From Lactobacillaceae bacterium AF64-9pH9TA (lineage in GTDB: Bacteria > Bacillota > Bacilli > Lactobacillales > Lactobacillaceae), in NCBI GenBank assembly GCA_027681045.1, contig JAQDCK010000018.1:1-28415 (forward strand): a stretch of 28,415 bases of DNA, given 5' to 3'. The translations under genes were made by a program, and so were the position numbers. The notes under the pieces are model-generated. The model was not told the DNA's origin. It ran no database searches and saw only the letters and a list, made by a program, of their open reading frames with translations. Of this stretch, positions 15,951 through 22,761 are shown one piece after another. The stretch's first letter is position 1; each line of letters opens with the position of its first letter.

Positions 15951-17189
15951 CTCAGCAGATGCTTGTTTGTTAAATTGGGGAGCTTCTTCACCACTACGGT
16001 AGAGCGTCCCCAAAAGTTGGATGTTCATTGCAGCCAGTCTATCATCGTTTGACTTGTAGCCACAACGATCACAAACGTACAAGTGCAGCTTGTGATCCCG
16101 ATTTTCCTTGCGGATCCGCCCGCATTTCGGGCAGCGCTGACTGGTGTATTTGGCTGGAACTTTGACTACTATCGAGGAGTTCAGATTAGCTTTATAAGTC
16201 AAAAGCTGTTCAAACTGATAGAAAGCCCATGATACCATCTCATAGCGCTTGTCTTTAGCTGTCTGTTCAGTTGCAAAACGTACGTCGGTTAAGTCTTCCA
16301 AGGCAAAGATAGTCTCAGCCCCGTAATGGTCAATGAGTGTCTTAGTTAAGCGATGATTTACATCACTCATCCAGCGGTTCTCTCGCTGACCAATTCGCTT
16401 AAGACGACGCTTGGCGGACTTAGTACCTTTTGACTGAAGCTCAGCCCGCAATTTCTTGTACTTGCGTCTAGTGCGCAGTACCTTCTCGCCACTATAAAGC
16501 AGAGTTTTGCCCGTTTCATCATAGCAAGCAGCTAAGAAGCGCAATCCTCGGTCTATTCCGACGACATGTTTTGCCTCTTCTGGAGAATATTCCGGTAACG
16601 TGGTAGTAGCGCTAATGTGAACGTACCAATTCTGCTTTGATTGAAGAAGCTTGATTGATCCAAACTTCCATTTGTCGGCATCAAGATATTGATTAAAGCC
16701 TTTGCATACAAATGAGACTTTCTTTCTTCCTTGCAGGGTGTTTAAAGACAGCTGCTGGGTAGTAGACAGGTAAGACCAGTCACGGCTACGTTGCAAGTCA
16801 AGTTGCGGACGTTTGAATTCAATCGGCTTCCAAAGCCAATCAAGATCACGGGAAAATTGAGACCAGATAGCATGACCTTTACTGTCTTTTTTTCCAGTAT
16901 CAAAGCGATATGGCTTTTGATTAAGCTGTGTTCTGACAGTCTTATAGCGGGCAATAACATTTCTGATTGCCGACTGTGCCATCTGGCTTTTAAGGCCGAA
17001 CTGGTCTCTGATTTCATGATAGAGAGCTTTGTTCAGTTTTGATTGCGACAATTCAAAATTGTTGTCAAAGACATACTGTGAGATAAAGTTGCAAGCATCT
17101 TTGTACTTCTCCATAGATTGGGCAAAGGCTTGTGCAGTTTCACTATCAATATTGAGCAATTTTGCTTTGATGGTAATTGATTGTTCCAA
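15948..17189 (-). CDS. tnpB: TnpB RNA-guided nuclease of IS200/IS605 type
   Basis: Protein of 413 residues from the TTG at 17189, which has GGAGG 8 nt upstream. An in-frame ATG at 17204 overlaps that site and is less likely. The RuvC nuclease core is complete: GIDRG with Asp213, ALEDLTD with Glu298, and the third site NDDRLAAMN with Asp383 as the likely ligand. A zinc ribbon CPKC...CDRC lies between the last two. TnpB proteins use an omegaRNA to cut DNA beside a target-adjacent motif. This helps the element persist by cutting the empty donor site. TTGAT flanks this copy and is the likely motif. No frameshift or stop is seen, so it may be active. Residue numbers are from the TTG start. Confidence 0.95.
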   Translation of the reverse strand: MEQSITIKAKLLNIDSETAQAFAQSMEKYKDACNFISQYVFDNNFELSQSKLNKALYHEIRDQFGLKSQMAQSAIRNVIARYKTVRTQLNQKPYRFDTGKKDSKGHAIWSQFSRDLDWLWKPIEFKRPQLDLQRSRDWSYLSTTQQLSLNTLQGRKKVSFVCKGFNQYLDADKWKFGSIKLLQSKQNWYVHISATTTLPEYSPEEAKHVVGIDRGLRFLAACYDETGKTLLYSGEKVLRTRRKYKKLRAELQSKGTKSAKRRLKRIGQRENRWMSDVNHRLTKTLIDHYGAETIFALEDLTDVRFATEQTAKDKRYEMVSWAFYQFEQLLTYKANLNSSIVVKVPAKYTSQRCPKCGRIRKENRDHKLHLYVCDRCGYKSNDDRLAAMNIQLLGTLYRSGEEAPQFNKQASAE

Positions 17190-17332
17190 TGGTTTCACCT
17201 CCATTCTTTCAATTAATATTATATCATCTTTGTTTTAGTGAATATAGTAGAAAGGAAAAAGGGCTGAAAGTACAATTTTTCCCCAGATTGAAATCATGGG
17301 GTATCCTTGTTTAATCAGCCCTAGGTATATCA

Positions 17333-17518
17333 ATGAAGATGAAATACGCTAAGAGAATCGCCCTTTTGCTGGCTTTAGGATACGCTGGTGGCCAGGCTTT
17401 GAAGCGATCAGCCCCGTTCTTGAAGGGCGTGCAGGCAGGGATCCTCATGGAGAAGGGGAAGAGAAAGTTCAAGGAGAGCGAACCTATCCAGAAACTTAAG
17501 GAATTAGCTGATAAATAG
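17333..17518 (+). CDS. Small hypothetical protein, 5' leader split by the TnpB element
   Basis: This 61-residue basic protein is not recognised. It has a short hydrophobic stretch (IALLLALGYAGGQAL, about residues 9-23), then a basic helical tail rich in Lys and Glu (MEKGKRKFKESEPIQKLKEL). It could be a small membrane-associated protein. Directly before the ATG there is no ribosome binding site: the left end of the TnpB element abuts the flank only four bases upstream. Joining the flank across the element restores AAGGTG ten nt before the ATG. The native promoter and leader therefore lie at about 15732-15814, and this copy is probably poorly expressed. A cre-like AGAAAGCGCTATAA (two mismatches, 15751-15764) lies in that leader. 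A terminator follows. Confidence 0.7.
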   Translation: MKMKYAKRIALLLALGYAGGQALKRSAPFLKGVQAGILMEKGKRKFKESEPIQKLKELADK

Positions 17519-17532
17519 AAAAAGATCAAGCA

Positions 17533-17571
17533 AAAAAGGATCTACCTTCTCGATGAAGATAGATCCTTTTT
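17533..17571. terminator. Bidirectional terminator between the small gene and the L,D-transpeptidase
   Basis: A 12-bp outer stem (17533-17544 with 17560-17571) continues past one mismatch into a 4-bp inner stem with a 5-nt loop. A and T runs on both sides suit both converging genes. Confidence 0.9.
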
Positions 17572-17588
17572 CATATGTAATTTACGTC

Positions 17589-18800
17589 TTAGTAAACGAT
17601 CACAGGCATGTGCACCTTAACCGCGTCCCAAACGGACTTGATTTCACTAGGCCGAATGTTAACGCAGCCGTGTGACCCGCCTTCCAGGTAGGCCGTGCTT
17701 GACCAGTCGGTCCGCCATGACGCGTCGTGCAACCCGCAGCCGCTCATGGTAAACGGCATCCAGTATCTGACCTTAGAAGCGTAGTTTGACCCGTCGTCGT
17801 TTTTCCCTCTTAAAATAGCGTTCTGCTGCTTGTACATGATGTACCAAACACCCTTAGGTGTAGCGTTGTCGCCCTTGTTTTCCGTCCCGGTAACCACGTC
17901 AGATATAGTTACGACCACCTTGCCGTTAACAACCACCCACACGTCCTGGCTGCCAATTGATACAACCACATAGCTGTTGCCCAGCCCGTTGTTGCTCTTG
18001 CCGTAGCCCAGACCTTGCGTGGTGTAACCTTCACCATAGATGTGGTTCTTCCCGTCAATGGTCTTCTTGCCAGTCTCATAAGCTGACAGAACCGCCTTCT
18101 TGGCGCTAGCCGTCCAGATCCCCCAGCCGTAGCTCTGGTTGGTAACGGTGATGGTTGACCCGGCTGGCGTCTTGAACTTGTAGCTCTTGCCTAAAGTCTT
18201 GACTTCTTTGTCCATGGCCTCCAGTTTCGCCGTCAGCTTGCTTTCGTCGTCGTAGTGGACAGCGCCGCTGTAGTAGCTGACTTGGGTCAAGTAATCCTTA
18301 GCTGCCAGGGTAAAAGTCTTCCCAGCCACAGAGTAGTCCACGCTGGCCGCGGTAATAGTCTTCAGCTTGCTCTTGCCCTTCTTCAGAGCCGCGTTTTCGT
18401 AAGTGTAGCTCTGGTCAGTCGGCAGCTGGGTGTACTGCTTGTCAAAGTACTTCTGGACCTTTTCCTTGCTGATGGTCGTCAGCTTGCTGTCACGAACAGC
18501 ACTGATCTTGCCGTCCTTGTAGACCAGCTTGTTGACAGCCTTGGCCTGGATCTTTTCGACCGCTTGGTCAACCGTCAGCTTGCCCACCTTAACGCCGTAA
18601 ATAGTGACGTTGGCGTTGAAGTGCTTCTTGTTGTATGCCACCTGCTTCTTGTTTTCCGCCAGAACGGTTGCCTGGTGCTGTTGGTAGGCATTGTGGCCCC
18701 AAATACCCGCGCAGGCCAGGACGATAACCGCCACACCCGCGATAATCAGGTACTTGCTGCCTTGAGTATTTTTCTTCCGGTAGTCTTTGCGAGAAGTCAT
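17589..18800 (-). CDS. L,D-transpeptidase (YkuD family), membrane-anchored
   Basis: Protein of 403 residues from the ATG at 18800, preceded by GGAG at 6 nt. A short basic N-terminus is followed by one transmembrane helix (YLIIAGVAVIVLACAGIWG), giving an outside-facing enzyme. Residues of about 60-250 resemble the putative peptidoglycan-binding domain found in Gram-positive YkuD proteins. The C-terminal catalytic domain carries His358 and the SHGCVN motif with catalytic Cys379. Such enzymes make L,D cross-links in peptidoglycan or attach proteins to it; in lactobacilli they may also form D-Ala-D-lactate-independent 3-3 links. The gene is monocistronic, with a promoter just upstream and a terminator behind it. 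Confidence 0.95.
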   Translation of the reverse strand: MTSRKDYRKKNTQGSKYLIIAGVAVIVLACAGIWGHNAYQQHQATVLAENKKQVAYNKKHFNANVTIYGVKVGKLTVDQAVEKIQAKAVNKLVYKDGKISAVRDSKLTTISKEKVQKYFDKQYTQLPTDQSYTYENAALKKGKSKLKTITAASVDYSVAGKTFTLAAKDYLTQVSYYSGAVHYDDESKLTAKLEAMDKEVKTLGKSYKFKTPAGSTITVTNQSYGWGIWTASAKKAVLSAYETGKKTIDGKNHIYGEGYTTQGLGYGKSNNGLGNSYVVVSIGSQDVWVVVNGKVVVTISDVVTGTENKGDNATPKGVWYIMYKQQNAILRGKNDDGSNYASKVRYWMPFTMSGCGLHDASWRTDWSSTAYLEGGSHGCVNIRPSEIKSVWDAVKVHMPVIVY

Positions 18801-18837
18801 TAATAACTCCAATCTGTTCATTCAAAAGATTGTGTTC

Positions 18838-18863
18838 AGTATAACACGAATCGCTTGACGATT
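18838..18863 (-). promoter_or_regulatory. Promoter of the L,D-transpeptidase gene with small inverted repeat
   Basis: On the minus strand an extended -10, TGTTATACT, covers TATACT at 18843-18838, about 38 nt before the start codon. Just upstream, 18849-18863 is a 5-bp inverted repeat (AATCG/CGATT with a 5-nt spacer) placed where a regulator could block the promoter. Confidence 0.5.
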
Positions 18864-18893
18864 AAAATGTACGGAGGAATTTTCAATATGAAT

Positions 18894-19529
18894 TTAAAAT
18901 TTTGTCTCCGCAATATCGTCCTCCGGCCGGTGGCCCTGAATCCGGATCAGTTGCCAGGCAAAAGGACTTTCCTGCTTCTTTAACTGAACTGCCAGGACGC
19001 CATTTTCAAAAACAAAAGCACATTCTTCCCGGCCGTCAATCCATTCGATCCGGTTTGGTTCTTCCGTTAGGACTGTCACCTTGACCTCTGCAGGATAAGG
19101 GGCCTTTAAGAAAAGGTAGGCCTGGTAGGGCGCGTGCCGGTTGATCAGGACAAAAGCCTCTGCCGCGTCGGCTGACAAGTCACTTTCCTGGCCTTCGTTG
19201 ACCGCGTGGCCAAACTTGTGCATCCAGGCGTTCAAAGCGGCTAAAGCCGCCTGGTCAGCTTCGTCTTCGGCATCTACGTCAACGACTAAGGTCTGGCCGG
19301 CCTTTCTGGCAGCCACCAAAGCGTCCACGACTTCATCGGCACTATAGCGCTGGCCAGCTTGGTCTGGCAGGTAGGCGATGGTGTACTTTTCGCAGGCTGC
19401 TTGTAATTCTTCCGGGCCGCTGACGGCGCGGGCACCGATGTCTCTTGCCCGGCGTACCAGTGCATCCGCGTTTACATTTTCCCCAGTTGGGTTAAAATTT
19501 AAGATAATCGCAAAATCAGGGTTGATCAT
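18894..19529 (-). CDS. Hypothetical protein, 211 residues
   Basis: I do not recognise this protein. The start is the ATG at 19529, with AGGAGG 8 nt upstream. It is acidic, Ala-rich and soluble, with no signal peptide or membrane segment. The N-terminal half (FAIILNFNPTGENVNADALVRRARDIGARAVS) looks like the first beta-alpha units of a barrel, and TLVVDVDAEDEADQAAL could be a later strand-helix. The C-terminal half is beta-rich (YPAEVKVTVLTEEPNRIEW, CAFVFENGVLAVQLKK) and resembles the beta-sandwich ends of some glycosidases. A degenerate alpha-fucosidase-like relative is one possibility, but no catalytic residues can be assigned. It is divergent from yaaA with a 65-bp shared promoter region. 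Confidence 0.75.
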   Translation of the reverse strand: MINPDFAIILNFNPTGENVNADALVRRARDIGARAVSGPEELQAACEKYTIAYLPDQAGQRYSADEVVDALVAARKAGQTLVVDVDAEDEADQAALAALNAWMHKFGHAVNEGQESDLSADAAEAFVLINRHAPYQAYLFLKAPYPAEVKVTVLTEEPNRIEWIDGREECAFVFENGVLAVQLKKQESPFAWQLIRIQGHRPEDDIAETKF

Positions 19530-19594
19530 TGCTCGCTCCTCCTTATTGTTAAACACATGTTTTATTTTACTAAATTATTGTAAGGATGTAAAAA

Positions 19595-20332
19595 ATGAAG
19601 ATCGTAATTTCCCCCGCTAAAAAAATGCAGACGGAGGGCGGCTTTTTGCCAAAAAGCCAGCCCGTCTTTCTTACCCAGGCTGAGGAGCTCTGGTCCTATT
19701 TAAACTCTTTAGACCAGGCTGACTTGGAAAAAGTCTGGCGGGCCAATGCCAAAATCACTGAAGAAGCCCGGCAGATGCTGGCCGCTGACCTGTCTCAGCC
19801 GCAAGTACCAGCTCTTTTTGCCTACAGTGGCCTGCAGTACCAGTACCTGGCAGCTGATGTCTTAGACCAGGCGGGGCTTGACTATCTGGACCAGCACCTG
19901 CGCGTTTTGTCCGGCCTTTACGGCAGCCTCCGCCCCTTTGACGGGATCGTACCTTACCGCCTGGAAATGAAGAGTCCTCTGCCCAATTTTAAGTATAAGA
20001 GCCTTTATGAATTTTGGGGAGAAAAAGTCTACCAAGACCTTTACCAAGATGATTCCGTGGTCCTCAACCTGGCTTCCAAGGAATACAGCCGGCTTTTGGC
20101 ACCCTATCTTAAAGAGGGCGATCGCTTGCTTGAAGTTGTCTTCCAGGAAGAGAAAAACGGCAAATGGCGGACTCAGGCAACTCATGCCAAGATGGCCCGG
20201 GGCCGTTTAGTCCGCTGGCTGGCGGAAGGGGGCCGGGACTTGTCCGACCTGCCGGACTTCACGGACTTCGGTTATGCCTTTGCCCCTGACCAGAGCGGGG
20301 AAGACCGGGTCCTTTTCCGGAAGAAGGTATGA
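19595..20332 (+). CDS. yaaA: Peroxide stress protein YaaA (DUF328/UPF0246)
   Basis: Protein of 245 residues, the standard family size. It begins with the family signature MKIVISPAKKM and contains LYQYLAADVL-like and LSGLYGSLRPFDGI (near residue 105), followed by PYRLEM. The C-terminal FTDFGYAF is also conserved. In Escherichia coli YaaA limits free intracellular iron and so Fenton damage during hydrogen peroxide stress; the molecular activity is poorly defined, although it binds DNA. Lactobacilli generate hydrogen peroxide, which makes such a role plausible. The ribosome binding site AAGGA at 19582-19586 precedes the ATG. The gene is monocistronic, with a terminator about 45 nt downstream. 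Confidence 0.95.
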   Translation: MKIVISPAKKMQTEGGFLPKSQPVFLTQAEELWSYLNSLDQADLEKVWRANAKITEEARQMLAADLSQPQVPALFAYSGLQYQYLAADVLDQAGLDYLDQHLRVLSGLYGSLRPFDGIVPYRLEMKSPLPNFKYKSLYEFWGEKVYQDLYQDDSVVLNLASKEYSRLLAPYLKEGDRLLEVVFQEEKNGKWRTQATHAKMARGRLVRWLAEGGRDLSDLPDFTDFGYAFAPDQSGEDRVLFRKKV

Positions 20333-20377
20333 CAATTTTTCACAAAGTTCGAAAAAAGAAAAAATTTTTACACTTTT

Positions 20378-20411
20378 AAAAGGCTGGGAAGCGCTTGCTA
20401 ACCGGCCTTTT
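20378..20411 (+). terminator. Terminator of yaaA, with a cre-like sequence in its loop
   Basis: A 10-bp stem (20378-20387 with 20402-20411, one G-T) leads into a T-rich run. The loop holds AAGCGCTT, and GGGAAGCGCTTGCT at 20386-20399 is a near-match to the CcpA site (first and last base differ). Confidence 0.7.
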
Positions 20412-20435
20412 TCTTTTGTGCAAAAAATAATAAAA

Positions 20436-20463
20436 TTGACAACGCTTTCAGATGTGGTTTAAT
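20436..20463 (+). promoter_or_regulatory. Promoter with overlapping cre box for the FAD-linked oxidase
   Basis: A consensus -35 TTGACA (20436-20441) and TTTAAT (20458-20463) are separated by 16 nt. TGACAACGCTTTCA at 20437-20450 matches the CcpA consensus at all but one fixed position and covers the -35. CcpA binding here would repress, as expected for a gene needed when sugar runs out. Confidence 0.75.
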
Positions 20464-20511
20464 AGAAACAGAGATTGAAACAATTAAATGAGAACTGTAA
20501 GGTGAGCTAGA

Positions 20512-21915
20512 ATGGAATATCATAAGTTAACTGCTGAAGACATTGAAAACTTGCGGCCAATGATTGCCGACCCAGAACGTTTTATTACTGAAGTAACTGA
20601 ACACTGGGACCACGACCAGTTCAAGACTGTCCGGGCCATGCCTGACTTGGTAATCCAGCCAACCACGGCTGAAGAAGTAGCCAGCGTCTTGAAGTATGCC
20701 AGCGACCACGAAATTGCCTTGACTCCACGGGGCAACTCAACTGGCTTGATGGGGGCCAACTTGACTGTGCACGGCGGGATCTCCCTGGACATGGTTAAGA
20801 TGAACAAGGTTGTTGAATACGACCCAGCCAGCTTGACCATCACTGTTCAACCAGGCATCCGTCTGAACCAACTGGAAGAATTTTTGGCAGACAAGCCATT
20901 TACCTACATGCCAGCACCAGCCATGCACTGGGCTACTGTAGCCGGCAACATCAGTACCAACGCCGGCGGCTTGAAGGCTATCAAGTACGGGGTAACCCGT
21001 GAACACATCCGGGAAGTCAAGGTTGCCTTGACTGACGGCAAGGTCTACAAGTTCGGTTCCAAGTCAGTTAAGTCATCATCCGGCTACTCCTTGAAGGACC
21101 TGATCATCGGTTCAGAAGGGACTTTGGGCGTGATCACTGAAGCTGTTCTGCGTCTTTACCCAAGACCAAAGCACGCTTTGAACGCTATCATTCCTTTCCC
21201 GACTTTGGACGATGCCATTGAATCAGTGCCAGCCATCCTGGCTTCCGGCGTTGTGCCAACCACTGTTGAATACATGGGCCGCAAGGTCTTGAGCCTGTGG
21301 GAAAAGTACTACGACGCTACTTTCCCAATCAAGGAAGGCGACGGCTTCATCATCCTGGGCATCGACTCCTTCACGGCCAGCGACGCTGAAGCCCAATTGG
21401 CTCAAGCTTTGGAAGCAGTCAAGCCATTCCACGCTTTGAAGGAAACTGTCTTGAACGCTGAATCAGACGAAGCCAAGACTATCTGGGACGCCCGTGAAAA
21501 GCTGCTTTTGGCTATCCAAAAGTCAACTCCGAAGATGGACGAAGTCGACGTTTCAGTGCCAATCAACAAGATTCCGCTGGTTCTGCACCGGATCGAAGAA
21601 CTGGAAAAGGAAGAAAACATGCGGATTCCTAACTTCGGCCACGCCGGCGACGGTAACCTGCACATCTACCTTTGCTCAGACGACATGACTGACGAAGAAT
21701 TCGCCAAGAAGGGCGACACTGTTATCTCCGAACTCTACAAGACCGCCAAGTCAGTGGACGGCAACATGTCCGGTGAACACGGGGTTGGCTACGCCCGCCA
21801 GAACTACTACGAAGACTTCTACGGCAAGGACTACACCGACTTGCTCAGAAAGGTCAAGGGCCTCTTCGATCCTAAGGGCATCCTTAACCCAGACAAGATC
21901 TTCCCGTTAGACTAA
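20512..21915 (+). CDS. FAD-linked oxidase, GlcD/D-lactate dehydrogenase type
   Basis: Flavoprotein of 467 residues. The N-terminal two-thirds hold the PCMH-type FAD domain: LTPRGNSTGLMGANL near residue 70, a PAPAMHWATVAGNISTNAGG stretch near 135, then YGVTREHI and IGSEGTLGVIT. The C-terminal FAD-oxidase domain shows FGHAGDGNLH (His377) and the conserved GEHGVG at 421-426. Relatives oxidise D-lactate or glycolate to the 2-keto acid. D-Lactate is the natural guess here because these lactobacilli make it in bulk, but substrate is not proven by sequence. No partner subunits are adjacent. The cre box over its promoter suggests induction when glucose or lactose is spent. A long G-poor 3' UTR and terminator follow. 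Confidence 0.9.
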   Translation: MEYHKLTAEDIENLRPMIADPERFITEVTEHWDHDQFKTVRAMPDLVIQPTTAEEVASVLKYASDHEIALTPRGNSTGLMGANLTVHGGISLDMVKMNKVVEYDPASLTITVQPGIRLNQLEEFLADKPFTYMPAPAMHWATVAGNISTNAGGLKAIKYGVTREHIREVKVALTDGKVYKFGSKSVKSSSGYSLKDLIIGSEGTLGVITEAVLRLYPRPKHALNAIIPFPTLDDAIESVPAILASGVVPTTVEYMGRKVLSLWEKYYDATFPIKEGDGFIILGIDSFTASDAEAQLAQALEAVKPFHALKETVLNAESDEAKTIWDAREKLLLAIQKSTPKMDEVDVSVPINKIPLVLHRIEELEKEENMRIPNFGHAGDGNLHIYLCSDDMTDEEFAKKGDTVISELYKTAKSVDGNMSGEHGVGYARQNYYEDFYGKDYTDLLRKVKGLFDPKGILNPDKIFPLD

Positions 21916-22085
21916 GAAGCGAGTCCCTCCTCGCGGCAACCTTTAAAAATCCGAATCAAAAACTAATCAAATCAAGAATTAACCAAAAACCGAAAAGAAC
22001 AAGTACCTAGCAATAAGTACATAACAACAATAACAACAATAACAACATTTTAATTTTTAAGCTTCACAAATTAATTATCACAGGG
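21916..22085 (+). other. Long G-poor 3' UTR with AACAACAAT repeats
   Basis: No gene is seen between the oxidase stop and the terminator at 22086. From about 21957 to 22080 the plus strand is A/C/T-rich with only scattered G, so the RNA would be largely unstructured. At 22023-22047 the 9-mer AACAACAAT repeats 2.8 times. Confidence 0.6.
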
Positions 22086-22111
22086 AAGGGCTGCTCCGGC
22101 AGCCCTTTTTT
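22086..22111 (+). terminator. Rho-independent terminator of the FAD-linked oxidase
   Basis: A perfect 9-bp GC-rich stem (22086-22094 with 22099-22107, loop TCCG) is followed by a T tract. It lies 170 nt after the stop codon. Confidence 0.92.
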
Positions 22112-22123
22112 GTGCAAGAAAAA

Positions 22124-22204
22124 TGACATCGCGTCACTTTTTATGTTGACACGGTGTCACTTTGGATATATACTAGTAAGCAGTTAAGGGTGACACGGTG
22201 TCAC
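22124..22204 (+). promoter_or_regulatory. tetR operon promoter with three operator palindromes
   Basis: The promoter is TTGACA (22146-22151), 17 nt, TATACT (22169-22174). The palindrome TGACACGGTGTCA occurs exactly at 22147-22159, over the -35, and at 22191-22203, next to the ribosome binding site, where it extends to a perfect 15-mer. A weaker copy TGACATCGCGTCA lies at 22124-22136. TetR binding to block its own transcription is the obvious inference. Confidence 0.85.
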
Positions 22205-22214
22205 GGAGGTGAAA

Positions 22215-22718
22215 ATGGTCAAGGCAACTTTTGAAAATTTAAGCAAAGACAAGCAGGACCGGGTAACAGCTGCCCTGCTCAAGGAATTCAGCGCCCATAC
22301 TTTGGTCAGCGCCCAGGTAGCGCGGATCGTCAAGGAAGCCGGGATTGCCCGGGGGGCCTTTTACAAGTACTTTGAAGATCTGACGGATGCTTACCAGTAC
22401 CTGTTCAAGCTGGCCATGCGGGACCTGCACACGGGTCTGACCGGCCGGATGGGGGCAGACGAGCTCTATCAGATGACCAAGGACTTTGTGACCAAGGCTA
22501 CTGGCAGCCAGTACTATGACTTGATCCGCCTGCACTACGCGGCTAACGAGCCGCTTTTGCCAAGCAACAAGCCCAAGCAAATGCCGGCCTGCGCCTGGGC
22601 GGCCATGGCCTTGTCACACGAGGCGATCAAGGAAGCCTTGCTGGACCCGGACAAGGCAGATTTTTACTTAGACCGGGAACACGAGGCTTTAGAGAAGCTC
22701 TTTAACCAACATAAATAG
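22215..22718 (+). CDS. TetR-family transcriptional repressor of the ABC transporter operon
   Basis: Protein of 167 residues, slightly short for TetR regulators. The ATG at 22215 is used with GGAGG at 22205-22209; the in-frame GTG at 22209 overlaps that site. The N-terminal helix-turn-helix is at about residues 27-47 (SAQVARIVKEAGIARGAFYKYF), with FYKYF the usual end of the recognition helix. The C-terminal ligand domain is short and diverged (DLTDAYQYLFKLAMRDLH onward), so the inducer is unknown. It is the first gene of an operon with an ABC permease and an ATPase and lies right behind three palindromes that are its likely operators. Derepression by a toxic compound that the pump exports is the usual logic. 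Confidence 0.92.
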   Translation: MVKATFENLSKDKQDRVTAALLKEFSAHTLVSAQVARIVKEAGIARGAFYKYFEDLTDAYQYLFKLAMRDLHTGLTGRMGADELYQMTKDFVTKATGSQYYDLIRLHYAANEPLLPSNKPKQMPACAWAAMALSHEAIKEALLDPDKADFYLDREHEALEKLFNQHK

Positions 22719-22761
22719 GCAAGCTAGGGAAAAGACATAGGAAAGGAAGAAAGCAGAAAAA

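Larger units (their letters stand above)
15815..17328 (-). mobile_element. TnpB-only IS200/IS605-type element
   Basis: An element of about 1,514 bp in minus orientation carries tnpB but no tnpA Y1 transposase. The left flank on the minus strand ends TTGAT (17333-17329). The left end starts ATACCTAGGG and holds an imperfect hairpin (17281-17301, CCCC/GGGG ends with one bulge). The right end carries an 8-bp hairpin (15823-15842) and ends TAGTTGAT at 15815. Removing 15815-17328 joins AAGGTGAGCAAA to ATCAATGAAG and rebuilds a well-spaced ribosome binding site for the 61-residue gene. No target duplication is expected in this family. Mobility would need TnpA in trans. Confidence 0.82.

Noticed and set aside
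15815..17328. Possible complete IS605 with tnpA
   Set aside because: No HUH/Y1 transposase frame is present on either strand between the defined ends; only tnpB fits.
18888..18983. 31-codon plus-strand frame with GGAGG upstream of its ATG, antisense to the 3' end of the 211-residue gene
   Set aside because: The ribosome-binding-like sequence is well placed, but the product is short, unremarkable and entirely antisense to a convincing gene. Kept only as a curiosity.
22023..22047. AACAACAAT repeats as a CRISPR array or plasmid iteron set
   Set aside because: The units are too short, have no spacers, and no cas or rep gene is adjacent.
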